64,000 nucleotides of DNA from Kitagawia praeruptora (lineage: Eukaryota; Streptophyta; Magnoliopsida; Apiales; Apiaceae): positions 94,981,001-95,045,000 of the forward strand of contig CM075354.1 of the NCBI GenBank assembly GCA_037693485.1, in the 5' to 3' direction. How positions within the stretch are numbered: position 1 is the stretch's first letter; every line of letters starts with the position of its first letter. The notes under the pieces are model-generated. The model had not been told where the DNA came from and searched no databases. It worked only from the letters and a program-made list of their open reading frames with translations. Position numbers and translations under genes: made by a program. Shown here piece after piece: positions 10,199 through 20,958 of the stretch.

Positions 10199-13100
10199 CT
10201 AGTCAAAACCAGAGACCATTCCTAGTTCATTGACCAGTCTTGTAAATGTAGCTTCACTCAAAGGCTTGGTGAAGACATCTGCAAGTTGTTGTTCTGTAGA
10301 CACAAAGTGGAGCTCAATGTTGCCTTCCTCTACATGCTCTCTGATAAAGTGATACCTTATGCTGATGTGCTTGGTCATTGAGTGTTGTACTGGATTGCCT
10401 GTCATTGCAATAGCACTTTGATTATCACAGAAAATAGGTATTTTGCTATACCTCAATCCATAATCCAGCAGTTGATTCTTCATCCATAGAATCTGTGCAC
10501 AACAGCTACCAGCAGCAATATACTCTGCTTCAGCTGTAGATGTGGATATTGATTTCTGTTTCTTGCTGTACCAAGAAACAAGTCTATCACCAAGAAATTG
10601 ACAACTCCCACTTGTGCTTTTTCTGTCAATCTTACATCCTGCAAAGTCTGCATCAGAATAGCCAAGTAGTTTGAAATCTGATTCTCTTGGATACCACAGC
10701 CCTAAAGTTATAGTGCCCTTGAGATACTTAAAAATCCTCTTCACAGCTGTTAAATGTGGTTCTCTTGGATCTGCCTGAAATCTTGCACACAGCCATGTTG
10801 CATACATGATATCAGGTCTACTTGCTGTTAAATAGAGTAGAGAGCCTATCATTCCTCTGTAGCTTGTCATATCTACTGATGACCCTGTATCTTTGTCTAA
10901 TTTAGTTGCAGTTGCCATGGGAGTTGTTGCAGATGAACAGTCAAGCATGCCAAACTTCTTGAGAAGATTTCTGGTATATTTTGCTTGATTGATAAAGATA
11001 CCATCATCTGTTTGCTTCACCTGTAAACCTAGAAAATAACTAAGCTCTCCCATCATGCTCATTTGATACCTGGACTGCATGAGCTTGGAAAATTTCTTAC
11101 AGAGTTTATCATTAGTAGATCCAAAAATAATGTCATCAACATATATCTGAACTAAAAGCAAGTCACTTCCAGATTTGAAATAAAATAGAGTTTTATCAAT
11201 TGTACCTCTGTTGAACCCACTTTCTAGGAGAAATTGAGCCAGAGTTTCATACCATGCTCTTGGTGCCTGCTTAAGTCCATAGAGTGCCTTGTCTAGCCTG
11301 TAGACATGGTCTGGATATTTTGGATCTATAAAACCAGGTGGCTGTTCAACAAACACTTCTTCTTCAAGTTTTCCATTCAGAAAAGCACTTTTCACATCCA
11401 TTTGAAAAACTTTGAATTTCTTGTGAGAAGCATAAGCAAGAAACATCCTTATTGCCTCCAACCTTGCAACTGGAGCAAAAGTTTCATCATAATCTATCCC
11501 TTCTTGCTGTGAATTGCCTTTTGCCACAAGTCTGGCCTTGTTTTTTGTAACAACCCCTTCACTATCAGTTTTGTTTCTGAAAACCCACTTAGTACCAATA
11601 ATAGACCTGTTTTTGGGTCTTGGTATAAGTGTCCAAACTTCATTTCTCTCAAATTCATTTAACTCTTCTTGCATTGTTGTTATCCAGTCAGCATCTTTAA
11701 GAGCTTCTTCAACTTTCTTTGGTTCAGTTTGTGACAAGAATGCATGAAATAGACATTCATTTGTTGTTGCACTTCTTGTCCTAACTCTTGCATCTGGATC
11801 ACCAATAATTAGATCAGGTGTGTGAGATTTGGTCCATTTCCTAGCTGAAGGTAAATGACTTTTCTCAGAGTTTGATCCTCCCCCTCGATCCATGTTCTCC
11901 TGATTTCCTTGTTGTCTTTCTTCATTCTCTGAGGCTCCCCCTGAATGTGACTGCTCAGAGTGTGAATCATCAGAGATTGATCCAGATTTTTCATGTGATT
12001 CACTTTTAGAATGTGAATCATCAGAGTTTTGTTCTTCATACTCCCCCTCAACTGGTTCTCTCTTTTGTTCTGGTTGAACAATTTCTTCTGTGTTTACAAG
12101 TAGAGGTTCAGAGTTTGTATCAACAGAGTCTGTTGGAATTGATCCGTCAGAGTTTATTTTGTCAGAGATTAGATCTTCATTTTCAAAATGTAGTTGATCA
12201 TGGTCATTGACATCTTCAAGTCCAGTTATCTTCTTGTCATCAAAAGACACATGAATAGATTCCATGATCACTCTGGTTCTCAGATTATAAACTCTGAATG
12301 CTTTAGTTGACAGTGGATAGCCAACAAAAATTCCTTCATCTATTTTCAAGTCAAATTTGGTCAACTGTTCAGGATGAGTTTTCAACACAAAGCATTGCAC
12401 CAAAAAATATGAAAATATTTCAGGTTTGACTTCTTTTCTCTCACCATTTCATATGGTGTTTTTCCATGCTTATTGATCAGAGTAGCATTCTGAGTAAAAT
12501 AAGCAGTTTGAACAGCTTCTGTCCAGAAATAAGTTGGTAATTTTGCTTCATCAAGCATAGTTCTGGCAGCTTCTATCAAAGTTCTGTTCTTCCTTTCAAC
12601 TACACCATTCTGTTGTGGAGTGCCAGGTGCAAAAAACTCTTGTTTAATTCCTTTGTTCTTGCAAAATTCTTCCATTGTTGAATTCCTGAATTCAGTTCCA
12701 TTGTCACTTCTGATAATCTTCACTTGATTCTTTGACCCTTTGTCCAGCTGCATTATATGTTCTGTCAGAGTTAATGCAGTTTCATCCTTCTTTGCTAGAA
12801 AGTACACCCAAGTGTATCTGGTATATTCATCAACAATGACTAGAGCATATTTCTTCTTTCCAAGAGACATAACATTCACTGGTCCAAAAAGATCAACATG
12901 TAGAAGATGATAAGGATCAACAATTGAAGACTCAGACTTGCTTTTGAAGGAAACCTTTCTCTGTTTGGCCTTTTGGCATGAATCACATAGGCCATCTGCA
13001 TTTAACAAGGACTTTGGAAGTCCTCTCACAAGATCATTCTTTATCAGCTCATTAGTGTTGTTTAGATTTAAATGAGAGAGTTTCTTATGCCACTTCCAAC

Positions 13101-13512
13101 TCTCTTCAATGGACATCCTTGTTGACAGACACACTGCTTTGCCATCAGAGTTTGTTGACAATTTTATTTCATAGATATTATTGTGTCTGTTTCCAACTAA
13201 AGCAACTTTCCCTGTAGATTTACTGATTACTTGACAGTATTCAGGCTGAAAATCTACATGATATCCTCTGTCACAGATTTGACTCACAGATAGCAGATCA
13301 TGCTTGAGTCCTGGAACCAGAGCTACATTTGTGATGATGACACTTCCAAGATTAATATTGCCATATCCCAGAGTATGTCCTATGTTGCCATCTCCATAGG
13401 AAACTTTTGGGCCAGCCTTCTCCACATACTCTGATAGCAGGGCTTTATTTCCAGTCATGTGTCCTGAACATCCACTATCCACGACTAGGGTACTTTCCCT
13501 GGTGCCCTGCAA
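10199..13512 (-). pseudogene. pol: pol polyprotein (PR-IN-RT-RH), inner Sirevirus, one frameshift
   Basis: This encodes the replication enzymes in copia order. Protease comes first with DSGCSGHMTGN near the start. Integrase follows, with an HHCC zinc domain ending in LCDSCQKAKQRK and DDE residues in LHVDLFGP, RSDNGTEF and NGVVERKNRT. RT has QMDVKSAFLNG and YVDDIIFGS, and RNase H has STAEAEYIAA and the terminal ADVFTKPL block. The two overlapping open pieces (12382-13512 and 10199-12403) are in different frames because one base is missing near 12395 compared with the outer copy. No ATG opens this ORF: the frame becomes open right after a TGA at 13515-13513, next to a CAG. Between integrase and RT lies an acidic, Ser-rich hinge with three GGGGGAG runs. 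Confidence 0.9.
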
Positions 13513-13522
13513 TCACAAACAA

Positions 13523-15739
13523 TCACTGATTATTAGTTTTAAGGATCCAGACTTGCTTGGATCCTTTTGCTTTATTGAATCTGTTAGCTTTTGCAGCGGA
13601 TTTGTCATTATCAGAGTTTAAACTAACATTTTCAGTCTTAGCACCTGCAGAATTAACTTTAACCCATTTCAAATTAGGTTTCAGTTCATAGTAATTATGA
13701 TAAATAACATGATAATTCTTGCAAGTATAAATTGAGTGCCAAGTACTTCCACAATGTTTGCACAGAGTTTGTGGTCTAGGTTTGACATTATTCTTTTTCA
13801 CTCCAGATTTGGAGGGTAAGGAATTAATGTCTTTATTCTTCCTGCAAAAACTAGCAAGATGATTAGTACTAACACAGTTATGACACGTTTTTCTAGGTGC
13901 AAATGTAACAAGCATTGGCCTATTTCCTGATGTTATGCCTACCTTTCCATTTCTGTTTTTCCTAGGCATTTTCTGTTTGTTGACAGATTTTATCTCTTTA
14001 AGCTTTTGCTTAAGTTGTTTATCTGTCATTGAACCAATGTTAACCTGTTTTGCACAGGTTTTTACTGGCTCACTTTCAACAGCTCCATGTTCAGTTTTAA
14101 CTGTACCATGAACAAATTTTCTAGTTGGAAGAGTTTGCCTAACTTTCACATGATTTAGAAATCTAAGCTCATCTTCCTCACAGTACCCTAAACCAACAGT
14201 GTCAGCTTGAAAAACCTCATGAGTGTCTTTTCCAGAATCAGTCCAAGTTTTAATAATGTGATTTTCATCCTCCAATTCAGATTCTAGTTGCTTATACTTA
14301 CCTAGCAACTCCTGTTCTATAAAAACAGCATCATCTCTTTCTTTCTGAATTTTTTTCATGTTTTCAAGTTTTTCTTCAACAAGTTTATTTCTCTCTTTAA
14401 GTTGAGAACACTCATTCTTGATTCTCTTATTCTCTAAAGTCTGATCCCTATAACTGATATGTAATGCTTTAAGATAAATTCTTAATTCAGTTATATTATC
14501 AGTATTATAAGCATAGGTAGTTGGGGGTACCTTAAGTTCAGATTCTTCATTCTGAGTAGAGGCCATGAGTGCATAGTTCACCTCCTCTTCTGAATCTGAG
14601 GTGTCTGCCCAGTCTCTGCCTTTGGTGTAGAGTGCCTTTTCAGTTTTACCCTTATTGCACTCAGGAGCATAGTGACCCATCTCCTTACACTTGTAGCATT
14701 GAATCTCAGACTTATCTTTCTTCCCAGATTTGGAGTCCTTTCTCTCAGATTTGCTGAAATTCTTCCTGTCAGACTTTGAATAATTCTTGGAGAATCTCTT
14801 TCCCTTCTTGAAGTTCTTGAATCCCATCTTCTTGAAGGTCTTTACCATCAATGCAGCCATTTTCATCATCTCTTCATCATCTTCAGAATCAGATGTTTCA
14901 TATGTGTTTGAGTCAACATCAGTGTTTGATGACTCACTTTCTGAATGAATGACTAAGGCTTTTCCTTTTACCTTCTTCCTTGATGGTTTCTCTTCAACCT
15001 TGAGAGCAACAGACTTCAACTTCTTGCTTGATCTCCTATTTCTCTGCTCCATTTCCAATTCATGAGTCTTGAGCAGTCCATAGATTTCATCACTCTCAGT
15101 ATAAGCAAGATCATAGTTATCTCTTATAGTGGTTGTTTTCACATCCCACTTTTCAGGTAGAGAGAGAAGAAACTTGAGATTTGAGTCTTCTAAATCATAC
15201 TCTTTGTTAACCAATGACAAATCATTGAGCAGTTTACAGAATTTGTCAAATGTTTCTGTCATGGTTTCTTCAGACTTTACCTCAAAATGCTCATAATCCT
15301 GTGTGAGTATGTTCCTTCTATTCTTCTTGATAGCAGCAGTTCCTTGACATCTAACCTCAAGTGCATCCCAAATTTCTTTTGCAGTTGTGCAGTTAATCAC
15401 CTTGTTTGACATAACATTGTCTAAAGCACTGTGAAGTAAATGCCTTACTTTTGCATCTTTAGCAATAGATGAAAGATCCTCAGCAGTTAGATCTTTCTTT
15501 TCCTTTGGAATCACTTTTGATTCCTCACCAGCAACAGCAACAGTTAACTTTGTAGGTTTATGAGGACCTTCATAAATTCTGTCAAGATATTCTGGATCTG
15601 TAGCCTCTAGAAACATGGTCATCTTCACCTTCCAGATTGCATACTCTGATGGCTTAAGTATAGGAACCCTAATCGTCTCATACCTACTAACAGTAGTATG
15701 AGCTTTCTCAGAACCTGATGGAGGAGGAATCTCTGCCAT
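13523..15739 (-). CDS. gag: Gag polyprotein of inner Sirevirus
   Basis: An open frame of 738 codons starts at the ATG at 15739, just inside the primer site. Gag forms the cytoplasmic virus-like particle and binds the element's RNA. Residues 30-240 are the copia-type Gag region (SEYAIWKVKMTMFLE, CTTAKEIWDALEVRCQGT). A basic, Ser-rich stretch follows. The first CCHC zinc knuckle is at about 348-361 (CYKCKEMGHYAPEC). A coiled-coil-like Glu/Lys/Leu region lies near 420-490. Two more knuckles lie near the end, at about 619-632 (CHNCVSTNHLASFC) and 660-673 (CKHCGSTWHSIYTC). The long C-terminal extension fits Sireviruses. It ends at TGA 13525-13523, eleven bases before pol opens in another frame. 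Confidence 0.9.
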   Translation of the reverse strand: MAEIPPPSGSEKAHTTVSRYETIRVPILKPSEYAIWKVKMTMFLEATDPEYLDRIYEGPHKPTKLTVAVAGEESKVIPKEKKDLTAEDLSSIAKDAKVRHLLHSALDNVMSNKVINCTTAKEIWDALEVRCQGTAAIKKNRRNILTQDYEHFEVKSEETMTETFDKFCKLLNDLSLVNKEYDLEDSNLKFLLSLPEKWDVKTTTIRDNYDLAYTESDEIYGLLKTHELEMEQRNRRSSKKLKSVALKVEEKPSRKKVKGKALVIHSESESSNTDVDSNTYETSDSEDDEEMMKMAALMVKTFKKMGFKNFKKGKRFSKNYSKSDRKNFSKSERKDSKSGKKDKSEIQCYKCKEMGHYAPECNKGKTEKALYTKGRDWADTSDSEEEVNYALMASTQNEESELKVPPTTYAYNTDNITELRIYLKALHISYRDQTLENKRIKNECSQLKERNKLVEEKLENMKKIQKERDDAVFIEQELLGKYKQLESELEDENHIIKTWTDSGKDTHEVFQADTVGLGYCEEDELRFLNHVKVRQTLPTRKFVHGTVKTEHGAVESEPVKTCAKQVNIGSMTDKQLKQKLKEIKSVNKQKMPRKNRNGKVGITSGNRPMLVTFAPRKTCHNCVSTNHLASFCRKNKDINSLPSKSGVKKNNVKPRPQTLCKHCGSTWHSIYTCKNYHVIYHNYYELKPNLKWVKVNSAGAKTENVSLNSDNDKSAAKANRFNKAKGSKQVWILKTNNQ

Positions 15740-15788
15740 TGATTACTATTGTGTGTTTGGATCTTAAACTGTAATAAAGTAACAGATT

Positions 15789-15801
15789 GGCTCTAATACC
15801 A
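15789..15801 (-). other. tRNA-Met primer binding site, inner Sirevirus
   Basis: On the minus strand this reads TGGTATTAGAGCC, two bases inside the 5' LTR. It differs by one base from the usual plant copia site TGGTATCAGAGCC, complementary to the 3' end of initiator tRNA-Met. Confidence 0.88.
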
Positions 15802-15803
15802 AT

Positions 15804-16412
15804 TGTTAGGTCGAATACACAATATATAATCAAGTATTGTATGAGAGAATAACAAGAACACACGTTTTAATACTTAAAAACTGTTTGGAATTAATAATTC
15901 CTCTCTCAGTGATGTAAAATATCACAGAGAGCTGCTTAGGTTACAATGAATGATATTCGTTCACGATAGATACCCTTCTAGGGTTAACCTAACTGTATTT
16001 ATAAGATATACAGCTACGTACAATCGTTAATTGATTCTCCTATAATTAAGCTATACAATTGATATCAATTACGATTGCTACACGTCTTCTAAGTCAACTC
16101 AATCTCTTTGACAGCTATCCAATCTTCAAAGATATTGCTTCCATGTTTATCTTGAATTAATATTCAATCTCTGTTGACTTGTAGACGCTTCCAGTAGACA
16201 GACTTTAACAAACTCTGTTGCGCTCCCAACTAGCAGTGTTTGCACTTCCTCCTGTCAACCAGCAGTGTTTGCGCTTCCTTCTGTCAGCGTTTGCGCTTCC
16301 AGCTGTCAGCGTATACTCAAACTCTGCTACGATTGCTTTCATTAACAAGTTAAACTCTTTTTCCCTGTAACACTTAAACACTGACATTAAATCACATCAA
16401 TTATATCTAATA
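15804..16412 (-). repeat. 5' LTR of inner Sirevirus
   Basis: This 609-bp partner of the LTR at 3798-4406 has about nine substitutions by eye. Its outer end reads TAATA where the partner has TAACA, so the terminal base step has mutated. The target duplication GTGTT follows at 16413-16417. Confidence 0.92.
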
Positions 16413-16996
16413 GTGTTTGTGTTTGTATTTGTGGTTGGTGGTTGGTGTTGAGTAGAATGAGGTGGATCAGAGTTTGCAGGGTGTTGAGATTCTTGTGGTT
16501 GATTTAGAAAGTTCTGAAGGGCAAAAGGAAAAAACATAGCAGGTACTTGCTCTTTGGTAGCATCCTTATTAGTCAAATCAGAGTATATCCTCTTGTTGAC
16601 CTTAAAGGGCTGAATCACATCAACCTCAACAATTGATAAGTTGGGCACACATGCAGTAAATAATAACTGACAAAATCTAGCAAAATAGACAGTTGTAGAC
16701 TCTGACAATTTATCACCTATATTCATTAAAACAAGTCTGCCAAAATCGAAATTACTTCCATAGAGAAGAGAATACCCGATTTGTAGACTATCAGTAGGAA
16801 TTGCATCCCAATTGGTGACTTTCTTGCCAAATGCCCTTGTAACACAGTCAAAGAAGAAACTTCATTCCTTTCTCAACTGTGGCCTTTTCACTGACCCAAG
16901 CTTGGCCAAAGATCCAGAGTATCCAATCTGCTGCAACATCTCTCTCAAAGCAGTTTCAGAAACAACATTGTAAGAAGTGTGAGTGTCGAACCCCAT
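16413..16996 (-). pseudogene. Third ORF, middle segment, outer element
   Basis: This continues the outer element's extra ORF between the inner Sirevirus and the CACTA-like element. It encodes the second half of the N-terminal domain, with ESTTVYFARFCQLLF and DVIQPFKVNKRIYSDL, matching the inner copy. A stop replaces a Trp codon near 16862. The sequence breaks off at 16996 in the CAT target duplication of the CACTA-like element and resumes at 20959. Confidence 0.82.
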
Positions 16997-17849
16997 ATAC
17001 GCCAAAACAGTCAATAGACATCACCCCTTTAACATCGTTTGCATTTTTAACCGATGTTAAATATATGTTTTACATCACTTTTACTAGAACCGATGTTAAA
17101 GTATGTTTTAGACATCAGTTGTAGTTAAAACCATTGTCTAAACCACTTTTAAAAAAACAAAAAAACACGCGGATTCACTCTTTCCCTCTATTACTTGGAA
17201 AATTAGCCCGTTTCATTTTTTATTTCCCCCCTTAGAAAACATATCCCCCTCCATCTCTCCCGCTCCTCTCTGCTAAAACCATTTCCCCCGCTCCTCTCAC
17301 TCATTTCATCTCACTAAAACTAAATACATTTCATCTCACTCAAACTAATTCACTCACAAACTAGCTAATTTGAAGAACCCTAGCTAGTTTACAACCCCCA
17401 ATTAAATTCAAACCCTAGCTTACAAGCCCCCAAATTCAAAACCCAATTAGGTCGAACCAATTAGCTTTCGATTCTGTTAATTGGTTATAGAGGAGGCTTA
17501 TATCCGCTCAAAACCCTTATCTATCTCGAATAATCCGCTCAAATTAGTAAGTATTTTACTTACTTTTGTTTGAAAATTTAAATTTTGGTTTTTAATTTAA
17601 GTTTTTTTGACAGATCTGTTGATTCTTAAGCTTGGGTCATCTCCAAAAGTAAGTGATTGTTCAGTTTAAATGTTATAGATGTATGCATGTCTATTTTCTT
17701 GTAATGTTTATTACAGATTTAACGTTATAGATTATTCAGATCTGTTAATGTCTGCTTGTTGTTTGTAGGGCTTAGCTGTGTTTGTTTGGACTCAGATCTT
17801 GTTCTTGTTTGGCTCAGATTTTGTAAGTCTCTAATTTTGTTATTGTATT

Positions 17850-18058
17850 TCTCTTTTTGTGCAACTATTGATTTATGGCCCTCGACCAAGTGTGACTACA
17901 ATCAGTGTCCATGGCCTAAAGTCGGCCTCCTTAATCTGGTACATATGAGTATCACCTCTCTTTTATGTTGCTTTGTATTGTAGATTATGTTGTGTAATAA
18001 CAGACTTTGTGCAACTTTCAGGATTTGAAGAACAAGGTTCTTGCTAATGCCATTAAAG
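17850..18058 (+). pseudogene. Captured GH79 heparanase-like exons (5' pieces)
   Basis: Two exon-like stretches are separated by an intron-like gap. The first (17850-17938) encodes CATIDLWP, CDYNQCPW and GLLNL and ends at GTACAT. The second (18022-18058) follows a TTTCAG acceptor, encodes DLKNKVLANAIK and ends at GTATGT. From memory, these match the region after the N-terminus of plant heparanase-like glycoside hydrolases (family GH79, wall or apoplast beta-glucuronidases), where CDY..CPW precedes NLDL.NK.LANAIKA. The catalytic part is absent, so no enzyme is made. It probably reached this place by gene capture within the transposon. Confidence 0.68.
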
Positions 18059-18449
18059 GTATGTCCAACTCTGCAACTTGTTTTTAACGAGTTTTTTCGA
18101 CACAACTTGTTTTCCGTTTATCTTGTATATTAATGTTACAGAATAAAAGCAAACGATCTTGTGTTTTAAGTGTGATCAGTTGATGAAGCATGTTTTGTTA
18201 GTCTCATCAATAAGAAAAAACAAAATTGATATTGAAATTTGCTTGTACTAATGTGCTACACAATTGTTTGAACTATATAGTTTTGTTGGCTTCTCTAACT
18301 CTTGAAATCTGAATCACATGAAGCATTTAATCCCATGAGGATAAGAATTGACTGAACTCGTTCAGGTTTATATTTACACTTAGATATACTCAAGTTAAGA
18401 TTTATATGTTGTATTTAGCAGCTGTATAGGAATTTGATGTTGTGTGCAG

Positions 18450-18577
18450 GTGTATGTAGCAGCTGTCCGTAACAGGAAGCTTAAACATCCTGATAATGAT
18501 GTTTTGCTTTACGAAATCAATAAGGACAAGGAGGACGCATTAGAACAAGAATTTCTTCCCCACACAAAAGTTTTCAG
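18450..18577 (+). pseudogene. Exon-like fragment of unidentified gene inside CACTA element
   Basis: An open stretch follows a TGTGTGCAG acceptor-like site and ends at a TTTTCAG/GTCAGC donor-like site. It encodes VYVAAVRNRKLKHPDND and DKEDALEQEFLPHTKVF. The composition and splice-like borders look like a real exon, but I do not recognise the family. It may belong to the GH79 gene or to a second captured gene. Confidence 0.4.
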
Positions 18578-20116
18578 GTCAGCTTGTGACAGCAAGTTCT
18601 AGCTTAAATAATTCCTACTTTTTTGTTCGTCACATACATGTAAAGATCTTGTAACTGAACTGGGTTGTAAGGTGTTGAGCGCACTGGGTTGTCAGGGGTT
18701 GAGCACACTGCCAAACTTGATTGAAAAAGTTTGAAAATTGAGCTCTTCTGTTCGAACTCTATCGAGTTATAAATCTCAAACTTGACTCGACTAAATCCAG
18801 ACAGAAGTCTTAGCCTAAGAGTGGAAAGCCAGACAGAAGTCTGTTAATGTTAAATATGGGGCATTTGTTGTAATCTCTAAGCATGTGAAATCTATGCAAT
18901 GGTTAATACTGTATAGTGATTTCCTGACTCAACAATCCAAATCTTAGCTCTGCAGTAGTAATGTTACGTACATGGCATATGACACACAAAGATGTGTCTT
19001 AATCTCCATGACAGAACTGAATAGAAGCAGCAAGGACAAATTAGATTTATATTTTCTCCTTTAATTAAATACATTATTATATTCTTTATGTTGCATGCCT
19101 TGTAGTTTATAATTATGTATTTGCCTCGTAAATGAGTTTTAAGAACATACAGACATTGTTTTTAGATTTCTGACCATATGTCAGAAATTAGAATGAACTC
19201 AAATCTATCTGTGCACACCTGTCTTATGACTGTATTTGATCATATAGAGTCTACCTCCTTAATGTGGTATAGAGTGTACCACCTATATGTAGAGAAATTA
19301 TAGAAGGTTTGCAAGAGAAACACAGTTACATATGACATGAAATTTACTTTTCTCTGTTTCATCTGTTTATGTTCCTCGTAGTTGTAACTAAAATAAAAGG
19401 ACTGTAGTTTATGGTGGCTTGACAGTAGCGTTTCTTGGAAATGTTACTGCTGGACCTGTTTACTACTTTTTTTTGGAGGAGTTTGTAGGATAAGGTTTTT
19501 ATACCTCGAAAGCTTTCAGTTTCTTTTTTTTGTCCAATCATAAAAGGGTAGCCATGTTATTTGGTTTGCCTTTAAAAGTGCAATAGTTTGTGTTAGAATT
19601 AAGGGGATAGTTTGTAAGTGTTTGAGATTTGAGTATCATTTAGTTACTTATAGTTGTTTTGTTATATCATTATATTTGTGTCTTCTTACTGTCTGCATTC
19701 TTATTGCGGCCATAGGATGCCTTGTATGTATGCATGATTAGAAAGTAGTGGTTGAATTTAAAAAGGATTATCACAACAAAATTGCAATAATAAAAATAAA
19801 ATTGCAAGGACAATAGTGAAGCAACACTACTTTGCCCAGACTTATCTGATATTGGGAAGTGCTACTGGTAGAAGCAACAAATTGTGTTGCAGCCCAAACC
19901 ATTCTATTTTTAAATACAGAGTTTATGCATTAAGAGAATGAGGGAGTTATTTATTTTTCTCATATTTGTATTTTGCGTATTATAAAACATGTGATGTCGA
20001 GGATGAGATTTGTTGCATATTACAACAAATGCCCCATATTTTGTTTGTTCTAAATTTTGTTTAGTACTATTAGTATATTTTGTTTGTTCTAAATTTTTAC
20101 TGTGTAATGTATGCAG
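18578..20116. other. Non-coding interior of CACTA-like element
   Basis: AT-rich sequence with no supported ORF. It could be intron carried with the captured gene pieces plus transposon filler. No repeat or RNA gene is recognised. Confidence 0.5.
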
Positions 20117-20321
20117 GCTAGGTGTTGATCCAGACCTTATAAATAAAGTTCAAGACCCATTTTTCTTAGACCGGGTAGCACAAACATTCAAAGATGTTTC
20201 AGACTCGATTAAGCTATATGGACCGTGGACTAGTGCATGGGTTGGGGAGTCCGGGGGTGCTTATAACAGCGGTGGCAAACATGTCTCTGAGGCACTTGAT
20301 TATATCCAGGGATTTGTGTAA
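20117..20321 (+). pseudogene. Captured GH79 heparanase-like exon (3' piece)
   Basis: After a TATGCAG acceptor-like site the frame reads LGVDPDLINKVQDPFFLD, VAQTFKDVSDSIKLYGPW and VGESGGAYNSGGKHVS, then drifts into an unrelated tail and a stop at 20321. Plant GH79 heparanase-like proteins have this WVGE.GGA.NSG block near the second catalytic glutamate. The reading order matches the 5' pieces at 17850-18058, so all probably derive from one source gene with the middle missing. Confidence 0.72.
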
Positions 20322-20639
20322 TCATCGATGACCAAAACTGACCAACTGATCAATGGCTTTCAAGCCTTAGTTTGCTGCTACTCTTTTGTGAAGTTTTCTA
20401 GTACTGTTAAGTTGTCTAGTAAGTTGTCTAGTACTGTGAAGTTGTCTAGTACTGCTGTTTGGTTTGGTTTATTGTGGATATATATATATATGGAGTTTGT
20501 AACTTGGGTGAATGGATGGTTTTGGTTAATTATTGGTGTAACTTAGTGTACATTGTTAATGAATTATGTGAACGTGGAATTTTGAATGTGGAAATGAATG
20601 TGGTTTTGGTTATTTGTCAAGCTTTCTAATTATAAATGT

Positions 20640-20958
20640 TCCTGCAAAAATAGACATCACTTTGATCATTTAACACATCACCTAAAAACTGATGTCTATT
20701 TTGCTTATTTCATGGATCTATTTTACATCGGTTTTTAACCGATGTGGTACAGGGTTTGAGACATCGGTTCTGTATTAACAGCCGATGTTGTTTACATCTA
20801 TTTACATCGGTTCAGAACTGATGTAATAAGTCTTTTTAACATCGGTCCAGAACCGATGTAAAACACATGGACTTTTAACAACACCCACCTAGACATCGGT
20901 TTTTGGAACTTTTTACATCAGTCCAGAACTGATGTCTATTGACTGTTTTGGCGTAGTG
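20640..20958. repeat. Right subterminal repeat region of CACTA-like element
   Basis: Dense ACATCGGTT and AACCGATGT words in both orientations, many arranged as short inverted pairs, lead up to the terminal GGCGTAGTG. The left end (16997-17130) has a sparser version. Such subterminal repeats bind the transposase in CACTA elements. Confidence 0.7.

Larger units (their letters stand above)
3798..16412 (-). mobile_element. Inner Sirevirus-type Ty1/copia retrotransposon, nearly complete
   Basis: This 12.6-kb element has two 609-bp LTRs, a tRNA-Met primer site, gag, pol, an AT-rich spacer, a third ORF and a polypurine tract, all on the minus strand, with the target duplication GTGTT. It is inserted in the third ORF of the related outer element. 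By eye I count about nine substitutions between the LTRs (roughly 1.5%), so it is fairly young. Gag is open, pol has one visible frameshift near 12395, and the third ORF has two in-frame stops. It is probably not autonomous as it stands. Confidence 0.93.
16997..20958. mobile_element. CACTA-like DNA transposon carrying host gene fragments
   Basis: The ends are inverted: TACGCCAAAACAGTCAATAG near 16998 and its complement near 20955. The right end reads CACTACGCC in complement; the left end has lost the first bases (ATACGCC). CAT flanks both sides (16994-16996 and 20959-20961), a 3-bp duplication as expected for CACTA. Both ends carry several short direct and inverted copies of ACATCGGTT and AACCGATGT, typical of CACTA subterminal repeats. 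No transposase is visible, so it is non-autonomous. Its interior holds exon-like pieces of plant genes. A related fragment lies at 38560-39187. Confidence 0.8.
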
